Part shown: piece by piece, positions 1-8,197 of the stretch
Numbering within the stretch: position 1 is the first letter of the stretch
Layout of the letters: each line of letters opens with the position of its first letter
Assembly: GCA_035504175.1 (NCBI GenBank)
Contig: DATJSJ010000069.1
Coordinates: 1 to 39,638 of the forward strand
Reading direction: 5' to 3'
Origin: DATJSJ01 sp035504175
GTDB taxonomy: Bacteria; Pseudomonadota; Alphaproteobacteria; Acetobacterales; Acetobacteraceae
Length of the DNA stretch: 39,638 nucleotides
Notes under the pieces: generated by a model
The model's input: only the letters and a program-made list of their open reading frames with translations
Databases searched by the model: none
Told to the model about the DNA's origin: nothing
Program-made: the position numbers and the translations under genes

Positions 1-5
1 CCCCA

Positions 6-199
6 CCAGAAGGCAGTCGCCTTCTGGACATCCATTACTTTGGGTCGGAGACAGAGGGGCGCGCTCCGAGGCCCTCCCCAATGCTGCGGTTGCGCCCCCC
101 TCGGTCTCCGACCCAGGTAGCGGGTTTCCAAAGGGCGACCGCCCTTTGGCGGGGGTCCAGGGGGCTGAGCCCCCTGGCGGGTCCAGGGCGGAGACCTGG
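6..199. repeat. Cluster of GC-rich intergenic palindromes
   Basis: Five inverted repeats lie head to tail. They are 6-27 (9-bp perfect arms, 4-nt loop), 42-62 with 92-114 (long imperfect arms around a loop of about 29 nt), 128-149 (CCAAAGGGC arm, 4-nt loop), 157-177 (CCAGGGGGC arm, TGA loop) and 183-187 with 195-199. The first and third share one architecture (CCA..GGC, 4 nt, GCC..TGG). From memory, blocks of this style recur between genes in Acetobacteraceae and related Rhodospirillales; that is recollection, not a search. They could fold in RNA as terminators or processing signals, or be remnants of a small dispersed repeat. The block ends just before the first gene, so reading frames running through it are not real protein N-termini. 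Confidence 0.75.
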
Positions 200-223
200 C
201 ATCCTGCCCGGGGAGCGCGCGTC

Positions 224-1651
224 ATGGCGTTGAGCGCCCGTCGTCGCGGTGGCAATGGCCTGGAGGCCTGGCCGGGCTATGTGGATGCGCTGTCCACGCT
301 GCTCATGGTCATTATTTTCGTGTTGCTGGTTTTCGTGCTGGGCCAGGCCTTTTTGTCGGTGGCGTTGTCCGGCCGAGACAAGCAGCTCGATCGGCTGAAC
401 CGGCAGGTTTCCGAGCTGTCCGACATGCTGTCGCTGGCGCGCGGCGAATCGTCGGATTTGAAGCTCTCCATTGCGCAGCTCAACCATGATCTGACGGCGG
501 CGAATGCCGCGCGCGACAGTCTGACACAGCAGCTTGCGGCGTTGCGCGCGACGGCGCAGCAGGCGATGGCCGACCGGGATGCGTTGAAGGCGCAGCGCGA
601 TCAGCTTTCGGCGCGGCTCTCCGATGCGCAGGCGCAGTTGCAGTCGGAGACGACGCAGAACGCGCAGTTGCAGACGCAACTCGCGGATGTAACGGCGAAA
701 TCGGACGCGTCCGGGCAGCAGGCGGCGGAGGCGGGCGCGTCGCTCGCCGCGGCACAGCGGCAGCTGGCGGCGACGGCGGCGCAACTGGCCGAGATGAAGA
801 AGCAGATGGCGGCGCTCGATCAGACGGTGACCGTCGACAAGGCGACGATACAGGCGAAGCTCTCGGATCTGGCGAAGCTGGCGCAGCAGGTGCAGGCGCT
901 GACGGCGCTGCGCGATCAGCTCGAGGCGCAGGCCAAGGATGCCGCGGCGCGGGCGATGACGGAGAAGCAGAAGCGCGAGGCGGTGGCGGTGCAGCTCGCC
1001 GACGAGCAGAAATTCTCCGACAGCGCGCGGGCGCAGATTGCGCTGCTGAACCAGCAGCTCGATCAGTTGCGGGCGCAGCTTGCCAGCATCTCTGCGGCGC
1101 TGGACGTGTCGGAGAAGCAGAACAAGGCGAAGGACGTACAGATCGCCAATCTCGGCAGCCGACTGAATGCGGCGCTGGCGACCAAGGTACAGGAGCTTCA
1201 GCAATATCGCTCGGAGTTCTTCGGCCGGCTGCGCCAGGTGCTGGCCAACCGGCCGGGCATTCAGATCGTCGGCGACCGCTTCGTATTCCAGAGCGAGGTG
1301 TTGTTTCCGGTCGCGACCGCCGACCTGACGCCGGCAGGGGTCGAGAAGATCAACGAGTTGGCGACGACGCTGAAGCAGATTTCGGCCGAAATCCCGACGG
1401 ATCTTCCCTGGATTCTTCGCGTCGACGGGCATGCGGACAAGCAGCCGATCAGCGACACGCAATTCGCCAGCAACTGGGAGCTGTCGGCGCAGCGTGCGAT
1501 CAACGTGGTCAAGCTGCTGATCGCCGATGGCATTCCACCCGAGCATCTTGCCGCGACGGCCTTCGCCCAGTACCAGCCGCTGGTGCAGGGCGACACGACG
1601 GCGGATTACGCCAAGAACCGGCGGATCGAGCTGAGACTGACCGACCGGTAG
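224..1651 (+). CDS. MotB/OmpA-like peptidoglycan-binding inner-membrane protein
   Basis: The predicted protein has 475 residues. A single N-terminal membrane segment at about 22-49 follows an Asp (residue 21), as in MotB/TolR/ExbD-type ion-channel partners. A long Gln/Ala-rich coiled coil covers about 50-340, and a C-terminal OmpA-like domain contains the conserved VDGHAD and NRRIEL patterns that bind peptidoglycan. The likely role is tethering an inner-membrane complex to the cell wall. Alphaproteobacterial relatives are usually annotated peptidoglycan-binding protein and often sit next to a MotA/TolQ-like gene, which here would lie outside the window. The ATG at 224 has a GGGGAG ribosome site 8 nt upstream. 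An in-frame ATG at 146 would add 26 residues encoded by the palindromic repeats and is rejected. A flagellar role is unlikely because no other motility genes are present. Confidence 0.85.
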   Translation: MALSARRRGGNGLEAWPGYVDALSTLLMVIIFVLLVFVLGQAFLSVALSGRDKQLDRLNRQVSELSDMLSLARGESSDLKLSIAQLNHDLTAANAARDSLTQQLAALRATAQQAMADRDALKAQRDQLSARLSDAQAQLQSETTQNAQLQTQLADVTAKSDASGQQAAEAGASLAAAQRQLAATAAQLAEMKKQMAALDQTVTVDKATIQAKLSDLAKLAQQVQALTALRDQLEAQAKDAAARAMTEKQKREAVAVQLADEQKFSDSARAQIALLNQQLDQLRAQLASISAALDVSEKQNKAKDVQIANLGSRLNAALATKVQELQQYRSEFFGRLRQVLANRPGIQIVGDRFVFQSEVLFPVATADLTPAGVEKINELATTLKQISAEIPTDLPWILRVDGHADKQPISDTQFASNWELSAQRAINVVKLLIADGIPPEHLAATAFAQYQPLVQGDTTADYAKNRRIELRLTDR

Positions 1652-1779
1652 GGCAGGAGCGCGGCGAAGCGCGGGGTGGCGCACGGTCGACGAGCCATAC
1701 TGTGCCTCAGTGTCCGGCCCGGCGCCGATATTCGTGACCCGATGTAGGCTGTTGCCGCGAGACGGCGTACATGCTGCCG

Positions 1780-2337
1780 CTATCGCGGGCTTTTGCCGGT
1801 CTCGCCGGCGCCGCTCTCTCCGGTCCGGGCGGCAACGTGACAGCGCCCGCAATTGGCGGCCGCGTTTGCACCGGTGCCGAGGCTGATCTGTCCCGAAGCG
1901 ATCACCTGCTGATGGATCGTGCGCCACACCGGCATGTCGGTGATCCGGAGCGGCGTCGCGTTCGGCGCCAGTCCCGCGAGGATCTGCGGGCTTCCGAATG
2001 ATGAATCTGCGGCGTGAGCGACCGTGTAGTGCAGGACCGACGCAGAGTCGCCCGGCGAGAGGCCTGCGTCCTCGCCGAAATGACGGGTCAGGTTTCCGAT
2101 GATGGCCCGCCAGGAACGGGCCGGCAGCAGTTCCGGCGGATAAGCCGTGTGGCAGGCGCCGCACTGCGACGCGTAGACGTGGGCGCCGGCCTCGGCGGCG
2201 GGAGCGGCCTCGCGTTGTGCCGGAGAGGGCGTCGCGGCTGGGGCGGCGATGCCCGGGGAGAGGACGGTCAGCCACGCCGCGACGCCCGCGAGTGCGAGCG
2301 TTGCGATCCGCAATCCGAGACAGGGTTCGCGCATCAT
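1780..2337 (-). CDS. Dihaem cytochrome c (DHC family)
   Basis: The protein has 185 residues: an N-terminal signal or anchor segment (about 10-31), then a periplasmic domain with two c-type haem sites, CGACH at 59-63 and CGRCH at 163-167. The AYPPELLP stretch after the first haem and the HFGEDA motif are typical of the dihaem cytochrome c family (Pfam DHC). In Rhodobacter and relatives DHC is encoded with SHP and a cytochrome b561 and passes electrons to SHP. The start ATG shares its A with the stop codon of the SHP gene (TGATG at 2339-2335), so the two are translationally coupled. A second in-frame ATG follows immediately (2334). It is a paralogue of the C-terminal half of the cytochrome b fusion upstream, so this operon supplies two DHC domains. 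Confidence 0.88.
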   Translation of the reverse strand: MMREPCLGLRIATLALAGVAAWLTVLSPGIAAPAATPSPAQREAAPAAEAGAHVYASQCGACHTAYPPELLPARSWRAIIGNLTRHFGEDAGLSPGDSASVLHYTVAHAADSSFGSPQILAGLAPNATPLRITDMPVWRTIHQQVIASGQISLGTGANAAANCGRCHVAARTGESGAGETGKSPR

Positions 2338-2777
2338 CACTGGCTTGCCATGAAGGTGATGTAATCGCCTTTCTCGATCGCGGTGCAGGGGCGGCCGTAG
2401 ACCGAGTTGCAGTTGCGCCGGAACCACAGCTCGACCTTGTGCAGGTCGGTGAAGCGCGACGGCGTGACCGAGACCGCGACGGGCGCGATGCGTTTGCCGG
2501 CCCGCGTCATGCCCCAGTTGCGGGGATTGGTGGTGTGACAGGTGGAGCAGGACGGCGTGGCCGGACGCGCGGCCGCGGGATGGGCGAGAAAGAAGGCCTG
2601 GCCGGCGCTGGCCGAGAAGCCCTTGAAGTTTGGATCCTCCCGCCTCGCTTCGGCGGCGTAATGAGACAAGATCGCCTGGCGTGCGGCGGCATACTGCGCG
2701 ACCGAGGCCGCCACCGCGGCGGGCAGGAGGCCAAGCACTGCTGCGACGGCGAGCGACGGGAGCGCGCCGCGCCTCAT
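2337..2777 (-). CDS. shp: SHP-type oxygen-binding monohaem cytochrome c (DUF1924)
   Basis: The protein has 146 residues with a signal peptide (about 1-24) and one haem site, CSTCH at 77-81. The C-terminal segment FRRNCNSVYGRPCTAIEKGD (119-138) strongly resembles sphaeroides haem protein. In that protein an Asn acts as the sixth, displaceable haem ligand, so ferrous SHP binds O2 or NO. Asn122 is the likely counterpart, and Cys123 and Cys131 could form the nearby disulfide. It overlaps the upstream fusion gene by 4 bp (ATGA) and the downstream dihaem cytochrome by 1 bp, so all three form one transcription unit. The expected electron path is quinol to cytochrome b, then DHC haems, then SHP in the periplasm. 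The physiological role of SHP is unsettled. Assignment by family motifs is firm; the ligand residue is inferred by position. Confidence 0.85.
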   Translation of the reverse strand: MRRGALPSLAVAAVLGLLPAAVAASVAQYAAARQAILSHYAAEARREDPNFKGFSASAGQAFFLAHPAAARPATPSCSTCHTTNPRNWGMTRAGKRIAPVAVSVTPSRFTDLHKVELWFRRNCNSVYGRPCTAIEKGDYITFMASQ

Positions 2778-3913
2778 GCTTTGACGCCCCGGGGCAGGAC
2801 GATCTGCTGCGGCGCGAACCGCCCGCTGGCGGCGTCGCGATGGCAGGCGCCGCAATTCGCCGCGCTCACCACCGGCTGCTGCCGGAACACCGCGGCCGGA
2901 ATGGCGCGGTGCAGCCGCCGCCAGGCCGGCGTCGCGGTGATCAGCGTGGGTTTCGCCGGGTCGACGGTGCGGAACAGGTGAGCGGGTAACGTATCCCAGC
3001 GGGTCGCGGCATTGGCGCGAAGCCAGGCGGCGATCGCCGCCGTGTCGCGCGGGCCGAGGCTCGCATCCTCGCCGAAATGATGCGACAGATCGGCCATGAT
3101 GGCGCTCCAGGAAGGCGCCGGCAGCAGTTCCGGCGGATAGGCCATGTGGCAGGCGCCGCAATCGGCGACGTAGGTCGGGTCGAGCCGGGCGGGCGGCACG
3201 CCCAGGCCAGGCCGCGCCGCCAGCAGCGCGACGCCGGCGCCGCCTGCCGCGACGGTGGCGGCGAGGACCGCGGCGGCAGCGCGCGGATGCGGCCGGGCCG
3301 GGGCGGCCTGTTCTGCCGGCGGCAGGACGCGCTTGCGGCCGGTGAGCATCGCGCCGACCAGGTTCTCATGCTGGCGCCAGCTCTCGAACGCGACCCCGGC
3401 GAGATGCGCCACCACCATCGCGACCAGCAGGATGGCGAGCGCCTTGTGCACCTGCAGCAGCAGTTGGCCCGTCGCGAAGCTGGTGAAGGGCGCGAGCGGC
3501 CCCTGCTTGAGAAAGCCGCCAAGTGCCACGGTGCCGGTCGCCGCGATCGCCGCCAGCACGCAGAGCAGGCCGAGCACCATCAGCGCGCCGAGCGGATTGT
3601 GGCCGAGATGGCGCGCAGGGTGCGGGTCGCCGAGCCGGCGGAGGTGCTCGATCAGCGCGCGCGGTGACGGGACGAAGCTCGCGAACCGCGCATAGCTGCC
3701 GCCGAGGAATCCCCAGACCAGGCGGAACGCGACCAGCACCATCACGGCGACGCCGAGGATGAGGTGCAGGCGAAGCGCCAGACGCTTGTCGAAGAAGCCG
3801 GTATAGGCGGCCCCGGCCACTGCCGCGGCGAGCAGCCAGTGGAAGGCGCGCACGCCGCGGTCCCAGACCGGGGTGTCGAGGGTGACGCGTGCGGGGCTTG
3901 CGCCTTGGTCCAT
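2774..3913 (-). CDS. Cytochrome b561 fused to a dihaem cytochrome c domain
   Basis: The protein has 379 residues. Residues 15-190 form a four-helix cytochrome b561 domain with candidate haem-b histidines His25, His50, His156 and His170. A fifth helix (about 212-232) leads to a periplasmic DHC domain with CGACH at 252-256 and CGACH at 354-358. In the classical SHP locus cytochrome b and DHC are separate proteins; here they are joined. Another separate DHC follows downstream, giving four DHC haems in the operon. It is the first gene of the operon and overlaps the SHP gene by 4 bp (ATGA). No strong ribosome site precedes the ATG at 3913, so a slightly different start is possible. The domain order is read directly; electron transfer from quinol to SHP is inferred from the family. 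Confidence 0.87.
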   Translation of the reverse strand: MDQGASPARVTLDTPVWDRGVRAFHWLLAAAVAGAAYTGFFDKRLALRLHLILGVAVMVLVAFRLVWGFLGGSYARFASFVPSPRALIEHLRRLGDPHPARHLGHNPLGALMVLGLLCVLAAIAATGTVALGGFLKQGPLAPFTSFATGQLLLQVHKALAILLVAMVVAHLAGVAFESWRQHENLVGAMLTGRKRVLPPAEQAAPARPHPRAAAAVLAATVAAGGAGVALLAARPGLGVPPARLDPTYVADCGACHMAYPPELLPAPSWSAIMADLSHHFGEDASLGPRDTAAIAAWLRANAATRWDTLPAHLFRTVDPAKPTLITATPAWRRLHRAIPAAVFRQQPVVSAANCGACHRDAASGRFAPQQIVLPRGVKA

Positions 3914-4054
3914 CGCAGGCCGTACTCGCGAGGCAGGCTGGCCGTGAGCTTACGCCCCGGGCGGGGCGGCGTCTGCCCCTGCCAGCGCCGACGGGCGCGG
4001 CGAAAACTTCCCTCGCCGGGGCCGTTGCTGCGTCGAGGTCGAGGAGGGTGGCGG
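3914..4054. promoter_or_regulatory. Divergent intergenic region, SHP operon / Rieske-FAD gene
   Basis: This 141-bp gap separates the minus-strand cytochrome operon from the plus-strand oxidoreductase. It must carry the promoter of at least one of them. The only clear element is GGAGGG at about 4043-4048, the ribosome site of the gene starting at 4055. I see no convincing sigma-70 hexamers or operator palindrome. Confidence 0.4.
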
Positions 4055-5596
4055 ATGGCGGAGCAGGAGGTGGCACGGCTCGCGGACCTGCCGGAGGGCG
4101 GGATGCGCGCGGTGGAGGCGGGCGGGCAAAAGATCGTGCTGGTCCGCTGGCAAGGCGAGGTGCACGCGTTGCAGGGGGAATGCCCGCATGCCGGTGCGCC
4201 GTTGGCCGAGGGGGCGGTGTGCAACGGGCATCTCGTCTGCCCCTGGCACATGGGCACGTTCCGGATCGCGGATGGCGGCCTGGTCGAGCCGCCGCCGATG
4301 CAGGCGCTGCGGCGCTATCCCGTCCGGGTCGATGGCGACGCGGTGCTGGTCGATCTTGAGCCGCTGCCGGCCGCGCCTGCGGCGGTGTGGAGGCCGGACG
4401 ACGCGCGGGTGATGCTGCTGCTGGGCAGCGGTGCCGCGGCCGCGATGGCCGCGGTGACGCTGCGCGAGGCGGGGTTCGGCGGCCGGGTGGTGATGGTCGG
4501 CCCGGCCGCCGAGGAGCCGATCGACCGCACGCTGCTCAGCAAGATGGCGCTCGCCGGGCAGTGGAAGCTCGAGGACCTGCCGCTCTGGGACGCGGACGCG
4601 GTGGCGCGGCTCGGGGTGGAGCGGATCGTGGGCGCGGTCGCCGCCATGGAGGCGGGGTCCGGCCGGGTGCGGCTCTCGGACGGGCAGGCGATCGAATATG
4701 ACGCGGCGCTGATCGCGACCGGCGCCGAGCCGCGGCGGCTGGATGTGCCCGGCGCCGATTTGCCCGGCGTGTTCACGCTCCGCCGGCGCGACGACCTGGC
4801 GGCGATCCTGGCGGCGGCGGAGCAGGGCGGGCCGGCGGTCGTGCTCGGCACCAGCTTCATCGGCATGGAGGCGGCGTCTGCGCTCCGTCAGCGCGGCATC
4901 GAAGTGGCCGTGGCCGGCCCGGAGACGGCGCCGTTCGCGCGACCGTTCGGCCCGGCGGTGTCGGACGCACTGGTCGGGCTGCACCGGTCGAACGGCGTGG
5001 CGCTGCATCTCGGTCGGCAGGCGGCGCGGCTCGAGGGCGGCGATGCGGTCGAGGCGGTGGTGCTGGACGATGGCACGCGGCTGCCGGCGCGGCTGGTTCT
5101 GGTCGGGATCGGCGTGCGCCCGGTGACCGGCTTCCTGCGCGGCGTCGAATTGCAGGACGATGGCGGCGTCGTGGTCGATGCGCAGTTGAGCGTGGCGCCC
5201 GGGGTGTTCGCGGCCGGCGACGTGGCGGCGTTCCCGTATCGCGGCGGGCGCGCGCGGATCGAGCACTGGCGGCTGGCGCAGCAGCACGGGCGCGTGGCGG
5301 CGCGGAACATGCTGGGGCAGGGCGAGGCGTTCGACCGGGTGCCGTTCTTCTGGACCGAGCAGCACGGCAAGGTGCTGAACTATCTCGGGCACACTGCGAC
5401 GTGGGACGAGATCGTGGTGGATGGCGACGTGGCGGCGTTCGAGTTCGTTTCGTACTACGTGAAGTCCGGGCGGGTGGCGGCGGTGCTGTCCTGCGGGCGC
5501 GATGGGGCGACGGCGCTGCTGGCGGAGTTGATGCGGCGGGAGATCGGGGTTGCGGAGGCGCGGGACGCCGTCCGCAGGCTCGCCGGACGGGGTTGA
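4055..5596 (+). CDS. Rieske-domain FAD-dependent oxidoreductase (AIFM3-like)
   Basis: The protein has 513 residues. The N-terminal third is a Rieske [2Fe-2S] domain with ligands Cys43-Pro-His45 (CPHAG) and Cys62-x-x-His65 (CPWH). The remainder is a pyridine-nucleotide-disulfide/ferredoxin-reductase fold: an FAD-binding GSGAAA at 124-129, an NAD-binding loop with GTSFIGMEAA in the middle, the second FAD motif FAAGDVA, and a C-terminal reductase domain. This is the bacterial version of the Rieske plus AIF architecture, expected to pass electrons from NAD(P)H through FAD to an iron-sulfur or haem partner. It has no signal peptide, so it is cytosolic. The ATG has GGAGGG 6-7 nt upstream. It diverges from the SHP cytochrome operon; a shared role in ligand or redox stress is possible but unproven. 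Confidence 0.88.
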   Translation: MAEQEVARLADLPEGGMRAVEAGGQKIVLVRWQGEVHALQGECPHAGAPLAEGAVCNGHLVCPWHMGTFRIADGGLVEPPPMQALRRYPVRVDGDAVLVDLEPLPAAPAAVWRPDDARVMLLLGSGAAAAMAAVTLREAGFGGRVVMVGPAAEEPIDRTLLSKMALAGQWKLEDLPLWDADAVARLGVERIVGAVAAMEAGSGRVRLSDGQAIEYDAALIATGAEPRRLDVPGADLPGVFTLRRRDDLAAILAAAEQGGPAVVLGTSFIGMEAASALRQRGIEVAVAGPETAPFARPFGPAVSDALVGLHRSNGVALHLGRQAARLEGGDAVEAVVLDDGTRLPARLVLVGIGVRPVTGFLRGVELQDDGGVVVDAQLSVAPGVFAAGDVAAFPYRGGRARIEHWRLAQQHGRVAARNMLGQGEAFDRVPFFWTEQHGKVLNYLGHTATWDEIVVDGDVAAFEFVSYYVKSGRVAAVLSCGRDGATALLAELMRREIGVAEARDAVRRLAGRG

Positions 5597-5621
5597 GGCC
5601 GCTCCGCCCGGGCCGCAAGCG

Positions 5622-6575
5622 CTACGCGGCGCCCTGCGGCGCGAAGCAGGCCTCGCAGATCGCCGCCGCGTGGCGGTGATCAGTGCCGCAGCAGCCGCCG
5701 AACAGGCGCATTGCCGGAAGCGCGTCCCGCAGCCCGTGGAAACGGGCGCCGAAATCGGTCGGATCGCCGTCATCGAGCGTGGTGGCGTTGTCGAGCTCGG
5801 CGTGGCTCTTCGTCGACGCATTCGCCTTGACGCCGAGGATGCGCGCGCGCCACGCGCCGCTCGCGCCGAGACTGCGCAGCACGTGTATCGGATGCGCGCA
5901 GTTCACCATGAAGTAGGCGGGCGATCCGCCCGTCGCGTCGTCCACCGTCTCGATCGCCGCCTGCAGGCTCTCGCCACCCGCGAGCCGCCCATCGGTCTCG
6001 ACGGTGAAGGAGAGTGCGCAGGGCAGCCCGTTTGCGGCGGCGGCGCGGGCGATGCCGATCGCCTCCGTGGTGGTCGTCAACGTGTAGGCGGTGACCATGT
6101 CCGCCGCGGTTCCGGCGAAACAGGCGATCTGCCAAGCGTGGTAGTCCTCCGCCGCGGCCGCCGTCATCTCTCCGACCCGGTAGCCGTCCCCGCGTGGCCC
6201 GATCACGCCGCTGATGACGCAGGGGCAGTCCGGCGATTCGAACGCGTGGCGCAGTTCCGACATGAGCGCCACTGCGTCGGCATTGGCGGCGGCGAGCGCG
6301 GCCAGGTCGTAGGCGAGCGCCGCGCCCCAGTCGGGACTGGCGCGCCAGGTCGGCGTGTCGAGCACGAAGCCAATCCCGGCCCGCCGCGCCAGCGTCAGGT
6401 AGCGGCGATAGTACCCGGCAAGGCGCTGCCGTCCCGACGGGTCGGCGAGCAGCACGAAGCTCGCAAAATGCGGCAGGTGGACGCTGTCGTGGAAGATCAG
6501 CGTCGTTTCCAGCCCGCCATCGGACAGGAAGGCGCCGCCCTCGAGCTGCGGCAGCCGGTTGCGATACTGGGCCAT
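5622..6575 (-). CDS. Homocysteine S-methyltransferase family protein
   Basis: The protein has 317 residues and spans a complete methyltransferase barrel (Pfam S-methyl_trans). The zinc and thiol ligands are visible: Cys226 (VNCAHP) and the Cys295-Cys296 pair in GGCCGT. The N-terminal SDGGLETTL segment is typical of the MmuM/BHMT-like branch. It would move a methyl group from S-methylmethionine or a similar donor to homocysteine in the cytosol. The start at 6575 is supported by a GGAGA site just upstream; further in-frame sequence upstream gives an Ala/Arg-rich stretch with no family resemblance. It converges on the Rieske-FAD gene with only 25 bp between stops. No methionine-cycle neighbour is present, so the donor cannot be named. 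Confidence 0.88.
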   Translation of the reverse strand: MAQYRNRLPQLEGGAFLSDGGLETTLIFHDSVHLPHFASFVLLADPSGRQRLAGYYRRYLTLARRAGIGFVLDTPTWRASPDWGAALAYDLAALAAANADAVALMSELRHAFESPDCPCVISGVIGPRGDGYRVGEMTAAAAEDYHAWQIACFAGTAADMVTAYTLTTTTEAIGIARAAAANGLPCALSFTVETDGRLAGGESLQAAIETVDDATGGSPAYFMVNCAHPIHVLRSLGASGAWRARILGVKANASTKSHAELDNATTLDDGDPTDFGARFHGLRDALPAMRLFGGCCGTDHRHAAAICEACFAPQGAA

Positions 6576-6738
6576 GGACGGTCTCCGGCGAGATGCGGCG
6601 CCTGCTTGGGCGGCGGCCGCATCGGGGTTGGGTGATCGCGCGTCGCGATCGGGTGCGGCGATCTGATCGGATCGCAATGCCGCCCGCCAGCCGACTCATG
6701 GTCCAGGCACCCTCCGGGTCGCCGATTCCGCTGCGCGA

Positions 6739-7035
6739 TCAGCAACTTGGCGATTGCGTGGGCGTGCGGCGCGGGGAGTTGGACGCCGCGACGAGCCCCG
6801 GAAACCGGACCCGCGGTATGGTCGCGGAGCCGCTTGCCGCATCGTCGAACGACGGCGAATTTGCGACGTCGATGACCACCTCGGCGCCCTGCAGCGCCTC
6901 GGCGAGACCTTCGCCTGTCAGGGTGTTCACCCCGGATGCCGGCGAGGCGGCGACCGCCTCGCGTCCGAGCGTTCGCAACCTTACCAGGACCTGACGTCCG
7001 ATCAGCCCCGTGCCGCCGATGACGACGAGTTTCAT
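6739..7035 (-). pseudogene. Truncated NAD(P)-binding SDR/NmrA-like oxidoreductase
   Basis: The first 70 or so residues match the start of an atypical short-chain dehydrogenase. They carry the Rossmann motif GGTGLIG at 8-14, then a SGVNTLTGEGL stretch and a VIDVANSPSFDD stretch characteristic of the family often paired with TetR regulators. After that the frame continues for about 28 unrelated residues and stops at 98, against about 250-290 expected. The catalytic and substrate regions are missing in every frame before the next gene. The remnant lies upstream of and divergent from the intact TetR gene at 7486, the usual partner, so the regulator probably outlived its target. A short standalone product is possible but would have no active site. 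Confidence 0.7.
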
Positions 7036-7485
7036 GGTGCGTCCCTTTCGTTCGGATCGCGCTGCCCGTGCAGCGTTCGCGGGATTGACGAGGCAACCTC
7101 CCCGAGCGCGACATGCCGGGACGAGAAAGTCGTCGGCGCGACTGCAGGGCGCCGGAGGCTCCGTCGATCGGACCGGCGGCGGTGTACCGCGCGCGAACTT
7201 TCGACCGGCGAGGCGGAGTGCGAAAATCCGCCGCAACTTAGGGATCTCCGCGGCGCCAGCGGTCGGGTGGGGCACCGAGTCCCTGGCTCCCGGCCGGCGC
7301 GAGCGGGCGTCGAATTGCCGTCGAAACCCGCGCCGCCAAATGGAATACTCTCGCTGGCTGGCACGGAAGGCCGTCGGGTGGCCGGGCGGCTGTCGATTCG
7401 ACCGACGCGAAGGCGGGATCGCCTCGCGGCGGCCGCTTTTCTAGGATCGGCGTCCGGCCAGAGCCGCATTGCGGGGAGGCAGCGC
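7036..7485. promoter_or_regulatory. 450-bp divergent gap between SDR remnant and TetR gene
   Basis: No recognisable protein or RNA gene is visible. The gap is long for this genome and probably includes the promoter and operator of the TetR gene at its right end. The only assignable signal is GGGGAGG at 7473-7479, 6 nt before the TetR start. I found no clear operator palindrome by eye. Confidence 0.35.
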
Positions 7486-8136
7486 ATGGGTAAGGGCGAA
7501 GACACGCGCCAGCGGATCCTTGACGCCGCCCAAGACGCCGTGCTGGCGAAAGGTTTCACGGCCACCTCGATCGACGAGATCATCGCCGCGACGCAGCTCA
7601 CCAAGAGCGGCTTCTTCTATCATTTCAAGGACAAGGGCGAGCTCGCCAAGGCACTGCTGCAGCGCTACATTGAGGCCGACGAGCGCATCTATGACGAGAT
7701 CTTCGGCCGCGCGGCGGAGCTGATGGACGATCCGCTGCAAGCCTTCCTGCTAGGGCTAAAGATGCTGTCGGAGCTGTTCGCCGATCTGCCGAACGGCCAT
7801 CCGGGCTGCCTGGTGGCGACGAGCTGCTACGTCGAGCGCATGTTCGACCGGGAGATCCAGGAGACCAACCGGCAGGCGGCGCTGATGTGGCGGCGGCGCT
7901 TCCGCGGCATGTTCGACACGATCGCGCAGGCCTACCCGCCGCGCGAGCCAGTCGACGTCGATCAGCTCGCCGACATGGTCTCCACCGTGCTGGAGGGCGG
8001 CATCGTGCTGTCCAAGGCGCTGAAGGAGCCGCGCGCGCTGGAGCGGCAGCTCCTGGTGTTCCGCGCGCTGGTCAAGGCGCTGTTCCTGCCGGTGCCGGTC
8101 GCGGGCGCGCCGCCGCGTTCGCCCCTTCCCGCGTAG
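7486..8136 (+). CDS. TetR/AcrR family transcriptional regulator
   Basis: The protein has 216 residues. The N-terminal TetR domain (about 7-53) includes the helix-turn-helix around 28-47 with the family signature GFFYHFKDKGEL. The C-terminal ligand-binding domain is of the type found with SDR-linked regulators and contains a single Cys pair region (GHPGCLVATSCY) that could sense an electrophile. The ATG follows GGGGAGG by 6 nt. The adjacent divergent SDR gene, the expected target, is truncated. The effector is unknown; a repressor acting on its own promoter is the default expectation for the family. Confidence 0.88.
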   Translation: MGKGEDTRQRILDAAQDAVLAKGFTATSIDEIIAATQLTKSGFFYHFKDKGELAKALLQRYIEADERIYDEIFGRAAELMDDPLQAFLLGLKMLSELFADLPNGHPGCLVATSCYVERMFDREIQETNRQAALMWRRRFRGMFDTIAQAYPPREPVDVDQLADMVSTVLEGGIVLSKALKEPRALERQLLVFRALVKALFLPVPVAGAPPRSPLPA

Positions 8137-8197
8137 ACAGTCGTCGCGATGCCCGAAGACAAAAAAGTCGGCTCGCTGCGCGCCGCGTGGCATCCCG

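Noticed and set aside
340..1240. Repeat array or CRISPR-like structure in the Gln/Ala-rich part of the first gene
   Set aside because: The repetition is protein-level coiled coil in one open frame; no identical DNA repeats with spacers.
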